From NCBI RefSeq assembly GCF_019059575.1, contig NW_024882762.1, forward strand, positions 62,001-126,000: 64,000 nt of DNA, written 5' to 3'. A program made the position numbers and the translations under genes. The first letter of the stretch is position 1. Each line of letters starts with the position of its first letter. Shown here one piece after another: positions 23,306 to 35,953 of this stretch. The DNA comes from Amphibalanus amphitrite. Lineage: Eukaryota > Arthropoda > Thecostraca > Balanomorpha > Balanidae. The notes under the pieces are model-generated. The model had not been told where the DNA came from, searched no databases, and worked only from the letters and a program-made list of their open reading frames with translations.

Positions 23306-25815
23306 TAGAGTTGCAAAGTTTTCCCAATGGGCTGCTACCGGCACCGCCCCGCCCCACAAAAATTTTCTGGGATACCGGCATGCTACCACGCCCCAAGCAA
23401 AAAAAACCGCCAAATTACCGGCATACCAAAAAACCTGCATTTTTGATTCTGGCTTACCCCTACATGAGATGCAACATTTTGGCAATTTCAGTAGCCGCCC
23501 CACCCAGCAGCCACCCATTGTCCAACCAAAACTACCAGCAGCCTGATGTTGCCTGAGTTCGCCCCACAAATACCACAATTTTGAAACTCCATTCCAGTCT
23601 ACAGCTGTTAAAATATCACCTGTAATCAAAAAGGTATTGCCTACAAAAAGCATTAACACATTCATCAAAAAAGCAAGGACAAAAAGAACTTGAATTACTG
23701 AAATGTGTTTCTGAAGATTGCACAGTGAGCAGCAATCACATTTGCCACAAGCGTTCTTATTTTCCACATTCTCCTAAAATATTGCAGGTACCAACCAAAT
23801 AATGAACTATAGATAGTCGCAAATCACAATATAAAAAACTACAGATCAGTTGGGGAAACTACGAGGCGAACGTCAAAAAATGGATTGGTCAATAAATGGA
23901 CTTTTGATGACCATATATGGGTATAAATGCAGCCCCCGCTACTAAGGGTGAAAAACGGTATAACAAGCCGGTACTTGCGGTATCGCGTCCACTTATTGGA
24001 GAGAAAAGGCTTCCAATTTTCACTAGGAATTGGTGTGATTTGATTAAATTCGGCGAATTGACTCGAAAATGGCGATAGGAAAACGGCTTTTCTGCAGGTT
24101 CTGGGCGTCGCAATCAGCTGGCCATTCAATAAATGGATTGGTTTTATGAAAGAAAATTGTTAACAGATTTAATTTAATTACAATAAACAAAAATATTTAA
24201 TTTTAAAATAATAACTTAACTACAATTAGAAAAACCATAAACAAAATAATAAAAATAATGACATTTTAAACCACGGTACTGCTTACATTTTTTGGCGCGT
24301 CTGTTTCAATCCGCCATATTTGCCAATCGCGGTTTGACCTTGCGTTGTAACTCCGCGATTTAGAGCCGCCAGTTAATTATGCACCGGGTGAGTGTAGGCC
24401 TTGTGTGGTTAACAAACATTCTTATGCCTTATTTTTTCATTTGAATGCTAAAATTCATTGAAAAGATGAAGTTGTCTGATTTTATGACCATATATGGTCA
24501 TCGCCCCGCCCACTCCAGCCGCTGATTGGCTAATCCAATTTTTGTTTGGCTCCTCGTAGTTTCCCCAACTGAGATTCGGCCATGTTCCTAACTCATGGAC
24601 TCATGAACTGAGGAAGCGAGATCAACATCAGCTTTTTCCTATCCGCCAAGATCATCCTATCCGCCATGGCTTGCTGGCTGGTGAGTAAGATACGAATCAT
24701 GTAAAAATATGTGTTAATAACTCACTTGTCCTGAGAAGTCACCAAATAATATGTATAAATAAAAACGATATAATACCTATCCTCCCCCATCTCAAACGCG
24801 GGAACAAACACATGGTTATAAAGGATTTCGAAACAGATGCGCCATACAGTTTTTAACCAGCTGATTAAAACACTGCAAAAAAAAGGTTTTAGGACTGCAA
24901 ACTTCTGCCTCGTGAATGATTTTATTCATAAAAATCATCCAACACGATATTGAATTCCAATGAAATCAACACTGTGAGTGTTATTCACTACAAGAAAATT
25001 GATTTCTCTTGAGTGATTCAACCAAAAGGGCATATGAATAAATATTACGTCATCAGCTTACATCCTTTCATTAGGGGACAGATGATCTTAAAAGTCAATC
25101 CTTGGTTGCCTTTGCGCCACATTGCGCCACTTTGTATTCATTTGGTCTGCATGTTGTGTTTTCTTGTAAAGATAAGACAAAATGCCAGTTTAATTCATTT
25201 TCATTTCATTTTGGGACCAAAGTTAGGCTCAGGGCCTAACTTTAACTAACACCTGCCTTTTCAGCTGGATTTTCAGTGTCAAACTCTTTGTAGAGTATCT
25301 CAGACCACATCCCAGGACTCAAGGCCAGTTTCCAAACAATGTGTTTTGTGTTGTTTTGATTCTGCCTTTTGCCTAGGGAATGTTGCCATGAACATTTATT
25401 TATTTTAGTTATTGTATTATGCCTATTACCTACCATCAGACTTACTAATTGGTTGTGCTTTTGCAACATGAATGAGTATTCTTTGTCTTCCTTTGATAGA
25501 CCACAGAAGATTCTTGACAATTCTAATTAGAGCCAAACCTGTGAAATGCTGAGGTTCGTGTGTCACCCCTACCCTTAGCAATGGAACTTCTACCACAAAA
25601 TGTATTTTGCAGTGGCTAAGATTGCTGTTATTACAATTCAATAGCCTCTTAGTGTCCAAAGTTAAGTTTGAATCATATGCTGATAATTTTTTTTTGTGCA
25701 AAATCAAAAATACCGGCATGCTACCGGCAAGACATGCCAGATACCACGAAAAAACCTGCGGTAGTGAAAAATTACCGGCATGCCGGTAGTGCGGTAGGGA
25801 AATTTTGCAACTCTA
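23306..25815. mobile_element. hAT-type element (2.5 kb) nested in the palindrome
   Basis: The element has inverted ends, TAGAGTTGCAAAGTTTTCCC at the left and GGGAAATTTTGCAACTCTA at the right. An exact 8-bp duplication, ACTTCAAC, lies at 23298-23305 and 25816-25823. Both features are hallmarks of hAT transposons. The sequence without the insert matches the intact opposite arm, which proves the insertion. Subterminal regions at both ends are rich in TACCGGCATGC words. No full transposase is visible, so it is probably non-autonomous. Confidence 0.9.
23847..24571. mobile_element. 725-bp TIR element nested in the hAT element
   Basis: It starts CAGTTGGGGAAACTACGAGG and ends CCTCGTAGTTTCCCCAACTG, a perfect 20-bp inverted repeat, with AGAT on both sides (23843-23846 and 24572-24575). 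The ends are close to those of the 518-bp element at 6237 (CAGTCGGGGAAACTATGG). The interior is AT-rich and non-coding. This is the third insertion level at this place. Confidence 0.85.
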
Positions 25816-25984
25816 ACTTCAACGCCTGGCGCCGTCCCGACAGGCTTCCGTTCAACCGCTCGCAGCAGGCTAGGTTTTCGTCCCAGATTTTTTTGATTGG
25901 TATCCTACGGCTTCAAACATGCCAGGGACCAATAAAATTTAGTAGTGAAGACGATTAAAAAAAATCAAAATTCGACGATACACC

Positions 25985-28159
<2,175 letters not shown>

Positions 28160-28671
28160 TTAAAGGAAAAGGGCCACCTTCGTGAAATATGAAGATATCG
28201 TTGTTTTTCATTTTGACATTATTATTTTTCATTTTCTTTTTAAAACTGGTGCCAGAAGTGCACAATTCGCTAAAAAGTATTTAAAACTATTTAACTTATT
28301 GGTACTATGTTGATACTCTCTACGGCACCTACTGTATGATGGCATAGCGATGACGTCACACTCAAGCCAATCAGCGTTCAGAAGACAGACTCGTCGGATT
28401 GTGTCAGATAAGCTGATTGGTTAAAGCTGAGCTGGTTGGAGCTGATTGGTAAAAAACCAAAGCCTCGCCGCGGGTGGCTGTATTGTCGGATAAGAACGCA
28501 TTCCTGGGATAAGGACGCATTCCTGGCGTATTTTCTTTTAAAATTGCCGATAACTACGAATGGAGGCCGAAATCGGCCGTAAGGAGGTAGACAGATAGGT
28601 TTTCGGACACGGGCTACAAGATGGCTATCTCAGTTTCAATCCCCATGTTAAAGGTGGCCCTTTTCCTTTAA
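28160..28671. mobile_element. TTAA-flanked MITE, 512-bp family, copy 1
   Basis: The element is bounded by TTAA at both ends, with inverted ends AGGAAAAGGGCCACCTT and AAGGTGGCCCTTTTCCT. It is nearly identical, with only a handful of differences, to 33866-34377, so the family moved recently. A TGACGTCA site lies at 28351. The right TTAA (28668-28671) is also the left TTAA of the next element. TTAA targets are used by piggyBac and Kolobok transposases. Confidence 0.88.
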
Positions 28672-29172
28672 AGAGACTATCCCACCTTCTAAAATGTTGT
28701 TAAAACCAGTTAAATTGTGCCCGACTTTATAGATTGGATGACCAGGAACATGGTTCTGGCATTTATTTTTCATTAAACATCTTAGGCTTCCCATATTCCA
28801 AACACAAACTTTCAAATATGTGACGTCACAGCCCAAAATTACCTCCTTCCCCAGGCCACATTACTGTCATAAAGCTGATTCTTTTTACTCTGTAGGCACC
28901 ACAACAAAGTTCAGACCAAGTTTTAAGCGATTTTTCAATGAACAAACCCATTTAAATCAGAATGACTAAACGAGGTGACGTCACACTAACGGTCGCTCCA
29001 TGTTGAAGATAGGGTCTTGCACAAGGCCCATTTTCAAATGAAGGGAACAAATTTCTTCAACACCAAGAGGCCGCGGGGGTTGCAACCTAGATAGATAGTG
29101 GTTTCTGAACCTCGCCGCAAACTTGGCTATCTCAACTCAAACTCCATTTTAAAGGTGGGATAGTCCCTTTAA
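28668..29172. mobile_element. TTAA-flanked MITE, related 505-bp subfamily
   Basis: The ends are TTAAAGAGACTATCCCACCTT-like (reading in from the left) and its inverse at 29149-29172, with one mismatch. The right subterminal sequence (GGCTATCTCA, then TTAAAGGTGG) parallels that of the 512-bp family. TGACGTCA sites lie at 28821 and 28976. It shares its left TTAA with the 512-bp element. Confidence 0.8.
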
Positions 29173-29179
29173 GTAATAC

Positions 29180-29690
29180 TTCAGTGGGTTCCTGTCCACT
29201 GCGGAATCGACTTCGAGGGGAATGTGAGCGCAGACGACCTGGCGAAACGAGGGGCCGCCCTGCCCTCAAACGCCCGCTCGCTGACCAGGGCATTTCATTG
29301 TGCGTCCTGGCATCAATGGCGAAACAACTGGTCTGAGTCACTTTTCAAAATCAAGCCACTCTTTGGGAGCACCCTGCCGCCCCATACCTCCGGAGATGAC
29401 CGAGGGGACGCCGTTTCGGTGCACCAGATGAGGGCGGGCCCGCTCGCTCCAGTACGTGCACCGAATCGGCATTCGGCTGTCTCCACTCTGCGACGTGCTA
29501 GCAGTGCCCAGACAAGCGGTACCCCGCGGCGCTCTGCGTCAAATGCCAGCTGATGTGCCGGACTCTGGAGCACGTGCTGCTCCGCTGCCTGGGCCTCGCT
29601 GGCTCCTGCCAGCCTCTGATTTTTGCGGCCCCAGAACATCCGGCTCTGGTCTTGTTTCACGGCTCGACGCTACAGTGCGCTAGGCGTATG
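29180..29690 (+). pseudogene. Decayed LINE fragment: RNase H end and C-terminal Cys/His region
   Basis: In shifting frames the sequence gives VPVHCGIDFEGNVSADDLAK, typical of the last RNase H motif of I/R1/Jockey-type LINEs. A stretch like HRIGIRLSPLCDV and then RTLEHVLLRCLG follows, which corresponds to the Cys/His region after RNase H. Frames break several times, so it is dead. It is unrelated to the LINE at 8.9-13.3 kb, which lacks RNase H. Confidence 0.55.
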
Positions 29691-30402
29691 TGGTATTGGG
29701 TTTCCGTGGAAATAAAAAGCTTATTTGGACGCTCAAACATGGGAGAGTGTCCAAGGCCCCAGAACGCTCTGTTGATTGATATATCATTGATTGGTAGATG
29801 TGTGCATGTGCTTTATGTAAAAGTGGCTTAATTTTGGCACAAATAGGCACCCAATTTTTGGCGCAAACTATGCGAGAAGTTAAGTGCGAAATTTGCTTGC
29901 GCCGAAATTGCGGCGCAAGAGGATCTCACGTCTGTCCGGCGTAGTGTATGGATGTTTTCCAATCTGGCACCAGTGCAAGCGAGTTGGCATACTAACCAGA
30001 ACACCTGTCCTCCAATAATGCCACCTATAACTAACTTTTTCTTAAGCTGCATAACCTGTCTTATGCTGGTCTTCAGTGGTCACAAGGGTTTGTCTTTGTC
30101 TATACTCTCACATAATATAGACCAAAGCTTGAATGGTGTTTGTGTTACAGTGTTATAAATTACAAGTTACAACCAACACTAGCAGTCAACACTGGAGAAC
30201 ACTGTCCGTCATAAGGGTGGTAACTCCAGCATCAGTTCATGCCTCACAGATACTTCCTGAGTCAATTGGATAACAATCTGCAATGAAGGTTGTGTTGGTT
30301 TAGCTTTACTGCCAGATTGCTCACAAGCACCATTGTATGCTGACACCATTGTTCTTTTTCAGCCTAAGTTGTTAAAGCTTTGAATGGCATGTACTTGAAG
30401 AA

Positions 30403-32470
30403 ATGGTGAAATGCTGTGCAGCATATGGATGTAAGAATAGATTCAAAAGGCAGGACCAAGGCCAAGGTGCAAATTATATTGCCTTTCATAAGTAAGTAAC
30501 AGCACTAGCATTGCTCAGCTCTAGACCCCTTTTATTTATCCTCATCTAACAAAGGACACGTGAATATAGCCACAAATTGTCTGTGGAGTGTCTGCTATGG
30601 CAAAAATTATACAAAAACATAGTTACATGCAAGTATGTTTTAAAGTTAACTCTATACATCACAACATTAGTCTGATAATGAACTTCTAGCTGCTATAATA
30701 AACTGCTAATAAACCGTGTCCGGACAAAATTTCGTCTGACATTTTTTCGTCGGACAGTTTTTCGTCCGCAGATTTTCGTCCGACGTTTTTTCGTCTCGCA
30801 TTTGTTCGTCTGTACATTTTTTCGTCTGTGCATTTTTTCGTCTGTACATTTTTTCGTCTGTACATTTTTTCGTCCGGACATTTTTTCGTTCGTACATTTT
30901 TTCGTCTGTACATATTTTCGTCCGGACATTTTTTCGTTCAATAAATTTTACGTCTGTGCACCCAAGGTTGAGTGAAAACATACTACAATGCTATTCAACT
31001 ATGAGGCAAATGACGTCATAATAATACTCGGGGCGAAGCAGTGCAGTGCCGAAGGCAATGCCTTAGGAGAGATTACAGGCAATGGTAAGTCAAATATTTT
31101 TAGGTTAAGTGGTTGTGTATCTGGCTTCAGGCCGAAGGCCTGAAGCCTGATGCATAACCACTTAACCTAAAAATATTTGACTTACCATTGCTTGCAATCT
31201 ATTCATGCAAGTAACTTTTTCCTTATCCCCCGGTAGGCAAACATCAGTAGGTAAGGTTAGGTTAGGTTAGGTTAGGTTAGGTTAGGTTAGGTTAGGTTAG
31301 GTTAGGTTAGGTTAGGTTAGGTTAGGTTACGTTACGTTACGTTAAAATTGTAGACGAAAAAATGTCCGGACGAAAAAATGCACAGACGAAAAAATATACG
31401 AACGAAAAAATGTCCGGACGAAAAAATGTACAGACGAAAAAATGAACATACGAAAAAATGCACAGACGAAAAAAATGTACAGACGAAAAAATGCGAGACG
31501 AAAAAAAGTCGGACGAAAATCTGCGGACGAAAAATTGTCCGACGAAAATCTGCTGGACGAAAAACCGTCATGGAATCCTAATAAACTGAGCTAATAATGT
31601 GTACAGTTCTGTGACATTTATTCTGAGTGAAGTGTGAGCACTTGAGCAGCATACGTGCTATTCTGCCCATGTCCCGTGCATGCATTGTTCGTTTTGAAAT
31701 GTTTATTTCTGTTGGTATTAGAAACATATTATTTCGATTGTATCGTCCTGTATGGCTTTTGTCACAATATATCTGTGATTTGAAGAAACAAAAATTGCTG
31801 GCTACATAATTAAATAAGGTCTAATGCTAGATCACATCTGTAAAATCATTGTCAATAACCCGGTTTACATAGCATTTTTGACGAGGCTCTAGCTCGTTAA
31901 TTTGGCGATAATTTCGATGCAGTTGTCTTCAAATATTTAGAGGGGATCATTTTGTAAATTGTTCAGCACCATTGGCATCTTTTGCAACACCAGGGACGAA
32001 GATATAAGCTTGCAACAAACCCTATGTAAACGCGTCTAATGTGACTTAGGTTATTCCGTAACTGATGGGTAATTTGAGGCAGAAGTGACTGCCATTTTCA
32101 CTGCTGTTTGCTGCTTACACCTAGTTCATACCAAAAGAGCACAACATATATTATTGCTCCACGTGTTTAGGACTATTGTAGCCATAAAGCTGTGTCTTCA
32201 TCCTGATTTCTACCAACACTTGTAATAACTTGACGTGAATTTTTTGCTCTTTTCAGTTTCCCCAAGTGTGTGAAAAGAGCAAGAAAGTGGATCCAGGCAG
32301 TCCGACGCAAAGACCTAACTCTCAAGAGAGTCATCAAGGGAAGTTTCACACTCTGCAGTGAACACTTTGTAAAGGAGGATTATGTTCCATATGGAGTTCG
32401 CCAAAAGCTACAAGACTTTGCAGTGCCATCAGTGTTCCCAACGCACATTGTGAAAGGGTATGATCCGAAG
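30403..32470 (+). CDS. THAP zinc-finger module (2 exons) with no last exon of its own
   Basis: Exon 30403-30491 begins with ATG, has an in-frame TAA upstream and follows a TTTTTCAG acceptor at about 30362. Exon 32257-32470 follows TCTTTTCAG and ends AAG|GTAAGT. Together they make 101 codons, a complete C2CH THAP finger: KCCAAYGC, HNFPK, the RKWIQAVRR tryptophan, TLCSEHF and FAVPSVFP. The 101-codon length and the phases (2, then 0) equal those of the first two exons of the gene at 39361. No C-terminal exon lies before 34969. The module could splice to 34969 or to 44069, both entered in phase 0, or be a truncated duplicate. The intron holds the fold-back element at 30715. Confidence 0.7.
31080..31190. 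repeat. Hairpin in the loop of the fold-back element
   Basis: CAATGGTAAGTCAAATATTT at the left pairs with AAATATTTGACTTACCATTG at the right, and the pairing continues to a GGCTTCAGGCC/GGCCTGAAGCC centre, nearly without mismatch. It could extrude as a cruciform. Confidence 0.85.
31251..31342 (+). repeat. Interstitial arthropod telomere-type repeat (TTAGG)n
   Basis: About 15 uninterrupted GGTTA (TTAGG) units are followed by three GTTAC variant units. TTAGG is the ancestral telomere repeat of arthropods. Here it lies in the loop of the fold-back element, directly beside its right arm, and not at a chromosome end. Confidence 0.95.
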
Positions 32471-32854
32471 GTAAGTTTGTTCAATGCTCCTCATTCAAAG
32501 TCAGTGGTCATTGTGGTCAACCAGTAAGTTGCTGCAAAAACACAAATCCTTTGCTTTACCTAGTAATGTAATGTGTTCACGTGCTGTGAAGTGTGACGTG
32601 TGTCTCAGTTTCCTTGAAACAGATGAGAGACATGGATACTTGCCCCTTAACATCCAAAAAATGTATGCCAAAAATTGGCTTTGAGCTGACAAGCTCTGCT
32701 TAGCTAGGCAACTAAACCCCACAGCCACCCACTCATCAATGATCAAGTTATATTATATTGCTTAAAAAACGCAAGAATGCTGTCTGAGCTACAATATTTT
32801 TCCTTGAAGCTCAAACGTGACGCCACCATATCGATCATAAAATTTTGCGCCAGT

Positions 32855-33869
32855 TTAACCCTATTCCTGGCGGGGGGGGGGGGGCTTTAAGACCCCCCCT
32901 TCAGGTTTTTCTTGTGCCATTGCCAAACGCCGTAAGACTGAAAGCTCATATTCGGTGAATTTTCTAAACATTCATTGCACACATTTTGACAAAAAAGTTG
33001 CCGGGTCAGGTCAGGTCAGGTCACCAGAGGCGGTTTGGTGACCCCACCTCAGAAAAGTTTGCAATCACGCCAGAGCTAGAGTTCTTGACCGATCAATTTC
33101 TTCTCTTCAGGTTTTAGTTAGGGTACCAGTATGTACGATTTGTATATCTCAGAATTTTCATATCTGTGACCTGAGGTCAGGCCAGACTCGTGACCTTAAC
33201 ATTGCAAGCCTATGGGAAAATATTGAAACGCCTCCTGCTTCGTGTAAACGAGTCGAAACCACCCAATTTTTTCAGTATTATGGAAGATTATCTCATCGGT
33301 GATGATCCTGGTGCCGCTAATTGACAGGGGCACCGGCAAAGGTCATCTGAGGTCATGTGACGTCATAAATCGTTTTTCTGTCAATAAATCACGACATGAT
33401 GGTGCTAAAGACTTGTAAGTGGTACCAAACTGCTCGCCTGGTCAAGGCGCGTCGTTTGGTATGCAGCATGACCATACCCCACAACCTCATTGATGACCTG
33501 ACCTTGACCTCAGGTCAAATTTCAAATTGACCTGTGAAGGCCATCACATACTTATTTCGCATCGCCTCGGCGAGAGCAACACAAAATTTATTGGTTTTAT
33601 GTCACTATGTTTCTTAGTTTAAGTTATATAGGTAACTAATTCCAAAACATTTTATCGTTGATGACCTCTGGAGACCTCAATATTGACCTGACCTGAAAAT
33701 GTTTTTTGTAAAATTTGTAGATCTTTAAACGACCTATCAAACGCCGTTTGCCGTTTGTCCCTGCGATGTGTAGTTTTTAAGATCTGAAGGGGGGGGGGGC
33801 CGAATCGGCCCTCCCCCCCCCCCCCCGCCAGTTTCTTGTCCCGGCGGAGCCCGCCAGGAATAGGGTTAA
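32855..33869. mobile_element. TTAA-flanked element with G/C-tracts and perfect TIRs
   Basis: TTAA-CCCTATTCCTGGCGGG at the left matches CCCGCCAGGAATAGGG-TTAA at the right exactly. Ends starting TTAACCCT fit piggyBac-type elements. A G-run follows the left end and a C-run precedes the right end. The interior carries many AGGTCA/TGACCT words, a (GGTCA) run at about 33004 and one TGACGTCA (33358). No transposase frame is visible. The right TTAA is shared with the next element. Confidence 0.85.
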
Positions 33870-34377
33870 AGGAAAAGGGCCACCTTCGTGAAATATGAAG
33901 ATATCGTTGTTTTTCATTTTGACATTATTATTTTTCATTTTCTTTTTAAAACTGATGCCAGAAGTGCACAATTCGCGAAAAATTATTTAAAACTATTTAA
34001 CATATTGGTACTATGTTGATACTCTCTACGGCACCTACTGTATGATGGCATAGCGATGACGTCACACTCAAGCCAATCAGCGTTCAGAAGACAGACTCGT
34101 CGGATTGTGTCAGATAAGCTGATTGGTTAAAGCTGAGCTGGTTGGAGCTGATTGGTAAAAAACCAAAGCCTCGCCGCGGGTGGCTGTATTGTCGGATAAG
34201 AACGCATTCCTGGGATAAGGACGCATTCCTGGCGTATTTTCTTTTAAAATTGCCGATAACTACGAATGGAGGCCGAAATCGGCCGTAAGGAGGTAGGCAG
34301 ATAGGTTTTCGGACACGGGCTACAAGATGGCTATCTCAGTTTCAATCCCCATGTTAAAGGTGGCCCTTTTCCTTTAA
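33866..34377. mobile_element. TTAA-flanked MITE, 512-bp family, copy 2
   Basis: It has the same length, orientation and ends as 28160-28671 and differs at only a few bases. The left TTAA (33866-33869) is at the same time the right TTAA of the preceding G/C-tract element, and the right TTAA is 34374-34377. A TGACGTCA lies at 34057. Confidence 0.88.
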
Positions 34378-34968
34378 GCCAGTGAGGTGGGCGGACTGTG
34401 TCGGACTTTGAAATTACGCTTAATTTCGGCATTCGAATTAGGTATTTAGATTCGAAGTGCGCTACCTACCAGCTTTACCTGGCCTGGGCTCCAGCTCTGT
34501 CAATCCATCCACTCAAACATTCGAACGAAAAGGAAAAAAAACGTCGGGGGTTGGCACCACCGAGCCATTTTTTTCGTTACTCGAAAATAAGTGGTGTGGA
34601 GAGAAGGATGAGGCTAACTCGCGCCCTGGGGGTTAAGCAAACTAACTTAGTCATGGTGGTGTGGGTAGGTTATTTGGCACCCGAATTTCTCGAAAACTTG
34701 GAAAAGTAGAAAGATGCGGGAAAAGTGATATATAGTTCTTTATATGGTCTTTCAGAACCTTGGTCACGACCTTGAGGTCATTTATAACGTGGGGTCATTT
34801 TTACACGTGATACAAAATTGATGCATAATAGCCTATATCAAGTTTCGCGGAGCTGCACCCCACGATTTTCTTTACACACGGAAAAAATCTGGAGATTGTT
34901 TCCAAAAAGGCCCTCCGGTAACAGGGCGATGGCTCACATCCTTACGAAGGCTCTCTCCTCAGTTGCAG

Positions 34969-35048
34969 GTACACAAGGAATGCGCGGCGTACAACTGTGT
35001 CTTCAATGCGCTGACCAGGGAGAGGAAGGAGGACGTTCCGCTACATGT
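34969..35048 (+). CDS. Orphan THAP half-exon
   Basis: After a GTTGCAG acceptor the frame reads VHKECAAYNC, NALTRERKEDVPLH and then GT|GTAAGT, a strong donor. The CAAYNC pair and the phase-2 end match the first THAP exons at 30403 and 39361. Unlike those, it begins at an acceptor with no ATG and is entered in phase 0. It could be an internal exon after 32470 that continues into 43277 (a tandem THAP protein), or a remnant. No second half-exon of its own lies nearby. Confidence 0.55.
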
Positions 35049-35495
35049 GTAAGTTCGACGGCAAAAGGCGGGCCACCGGCAACCCTGTCACCCCGGAGGG
35101 GAACGGTATTAGTGGAGCTATCATGCTTCCCGGTTGCTTGGGTGGGGTGACTGACAAGTGACAACCCCGACCAGAACAAAAAAGTGTGGTAATGGCCATT
35201 GGCCAATCAGGATAATCAAAATTTGTTTTTGAAGCTGGTTTATCTTTTGAGTTCTAGTTTTTGACGTTTCTCGATGATTAAAACACAATGATTGTACTAG
35301 AAAATCGCCGTCGTACAAACTTGGTATCAAAAGTAAGTACATGACAACTGTTTGCTCTATCTATAAGTCTATTTTGACTGCCTTTGCCCTCTAGTGACCA
35401 AACCACCTTACATCAGACCTTTGATACACCAACGGAGGTTTTTTGAGTGCTATCTAATGCACTTTTCTTTTACGACGCAGCACTGTTACTCTTTA

Positions 35496-35953
35496 AGTCA
35501 GGGCCTATTTTAACATGTTAACTGGGGGGGGGGGGGCAAATGCCCCTGCACTCAACAGAATTGCCCCCCCCCCCCAGTCGTCGATATTTGCCCACTATAA
35601 AAATGGGCATAAATGAACAGGGTGACAAACATACTACTGTGACTTGTTTTGCAATGGATGTCAAATGAGTCAGTCTGCAAGTAATGACCAGTGGTGGATC
35701 CAAGGGTGGGTCATATGGGTCATGACCCCCGCCCCCACCCTTGGGGCCCGGGGACACCACAGGCCTGTTCGGAGCACCATCGACCTAGCAAGAGCACCAT
35801 AGGTCTGCCAGGGGCACCACAGACCTGCCAGGGGCCCCACCGACCTCGCAGGGGCACCTTGGGCCTGTCAGGGTCACCACGGGCCTGTCGGGGGCACCAC
35901 AAGTTTGTCAGGGGCACCACAGGCCTATCAGGAGCACCATCGGCCTAGCAAGA
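35496..35953. repeat. Low-complexity repeats including a 20-base GGCCTGTCAGGGGCACCACA array
   Basis: A G-tract (about 35523) and a C-tract (about 35564) come first. A MITE-like start, CAGTGGTGGATCCA, follows at 35690, whose other end I cannot find. From 35745 to 35952 there are about ten degenerate copies of a 20-base unit, GGCCTGTCAGGGGCACCACA. The same unit recurs inverted at 36985-37312. Confidence 0.6.

Larger units (their letters stand above)
30715..31577. mobile_element. Fold-back element with tandem-repeat arms and 9-bp flanking repeat
   Basis: The left arm (30715-30960) is a tandem array of a roughly 16-base unit, TTTTTTCGTCTGTACA. The right arm (31340-31577) is the same array inverted, GACGAAAAAATGTACA. 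The order of variant units is mirrored. CTAATAAAC occurs on both sides (30706-30714 and 31578-31586), a 9-bp target duplication as in Drosophila FB and Mutator-like elements. The outermost bases pair poorly. The loop has a 111-base hairpin and a telomere-type array. It lies in the intron of the second THAP module. Confidence 0.8.

Noticed and set aside
23195-23767. 190-codon minus-strand frame with a hydrophobic segment
   Set aside because: It crosses the left boundary of the hAT element into the palindrome arm, so it cannot be an ancestral gene, and it matches no family.
30721-31577. CRISPR-like array
   Set aside because: The units are contiguous without unique spacers and form inverted arms of a eukaryotic fold-back element.
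30686-31581. Lys/Arg/Cys-rich repeat proteins (RRKNVQTKKC type)
   Set aside because: They come from the 16-base tandem units of the fold-back arms, appear in several frames, and lack start and splice support.
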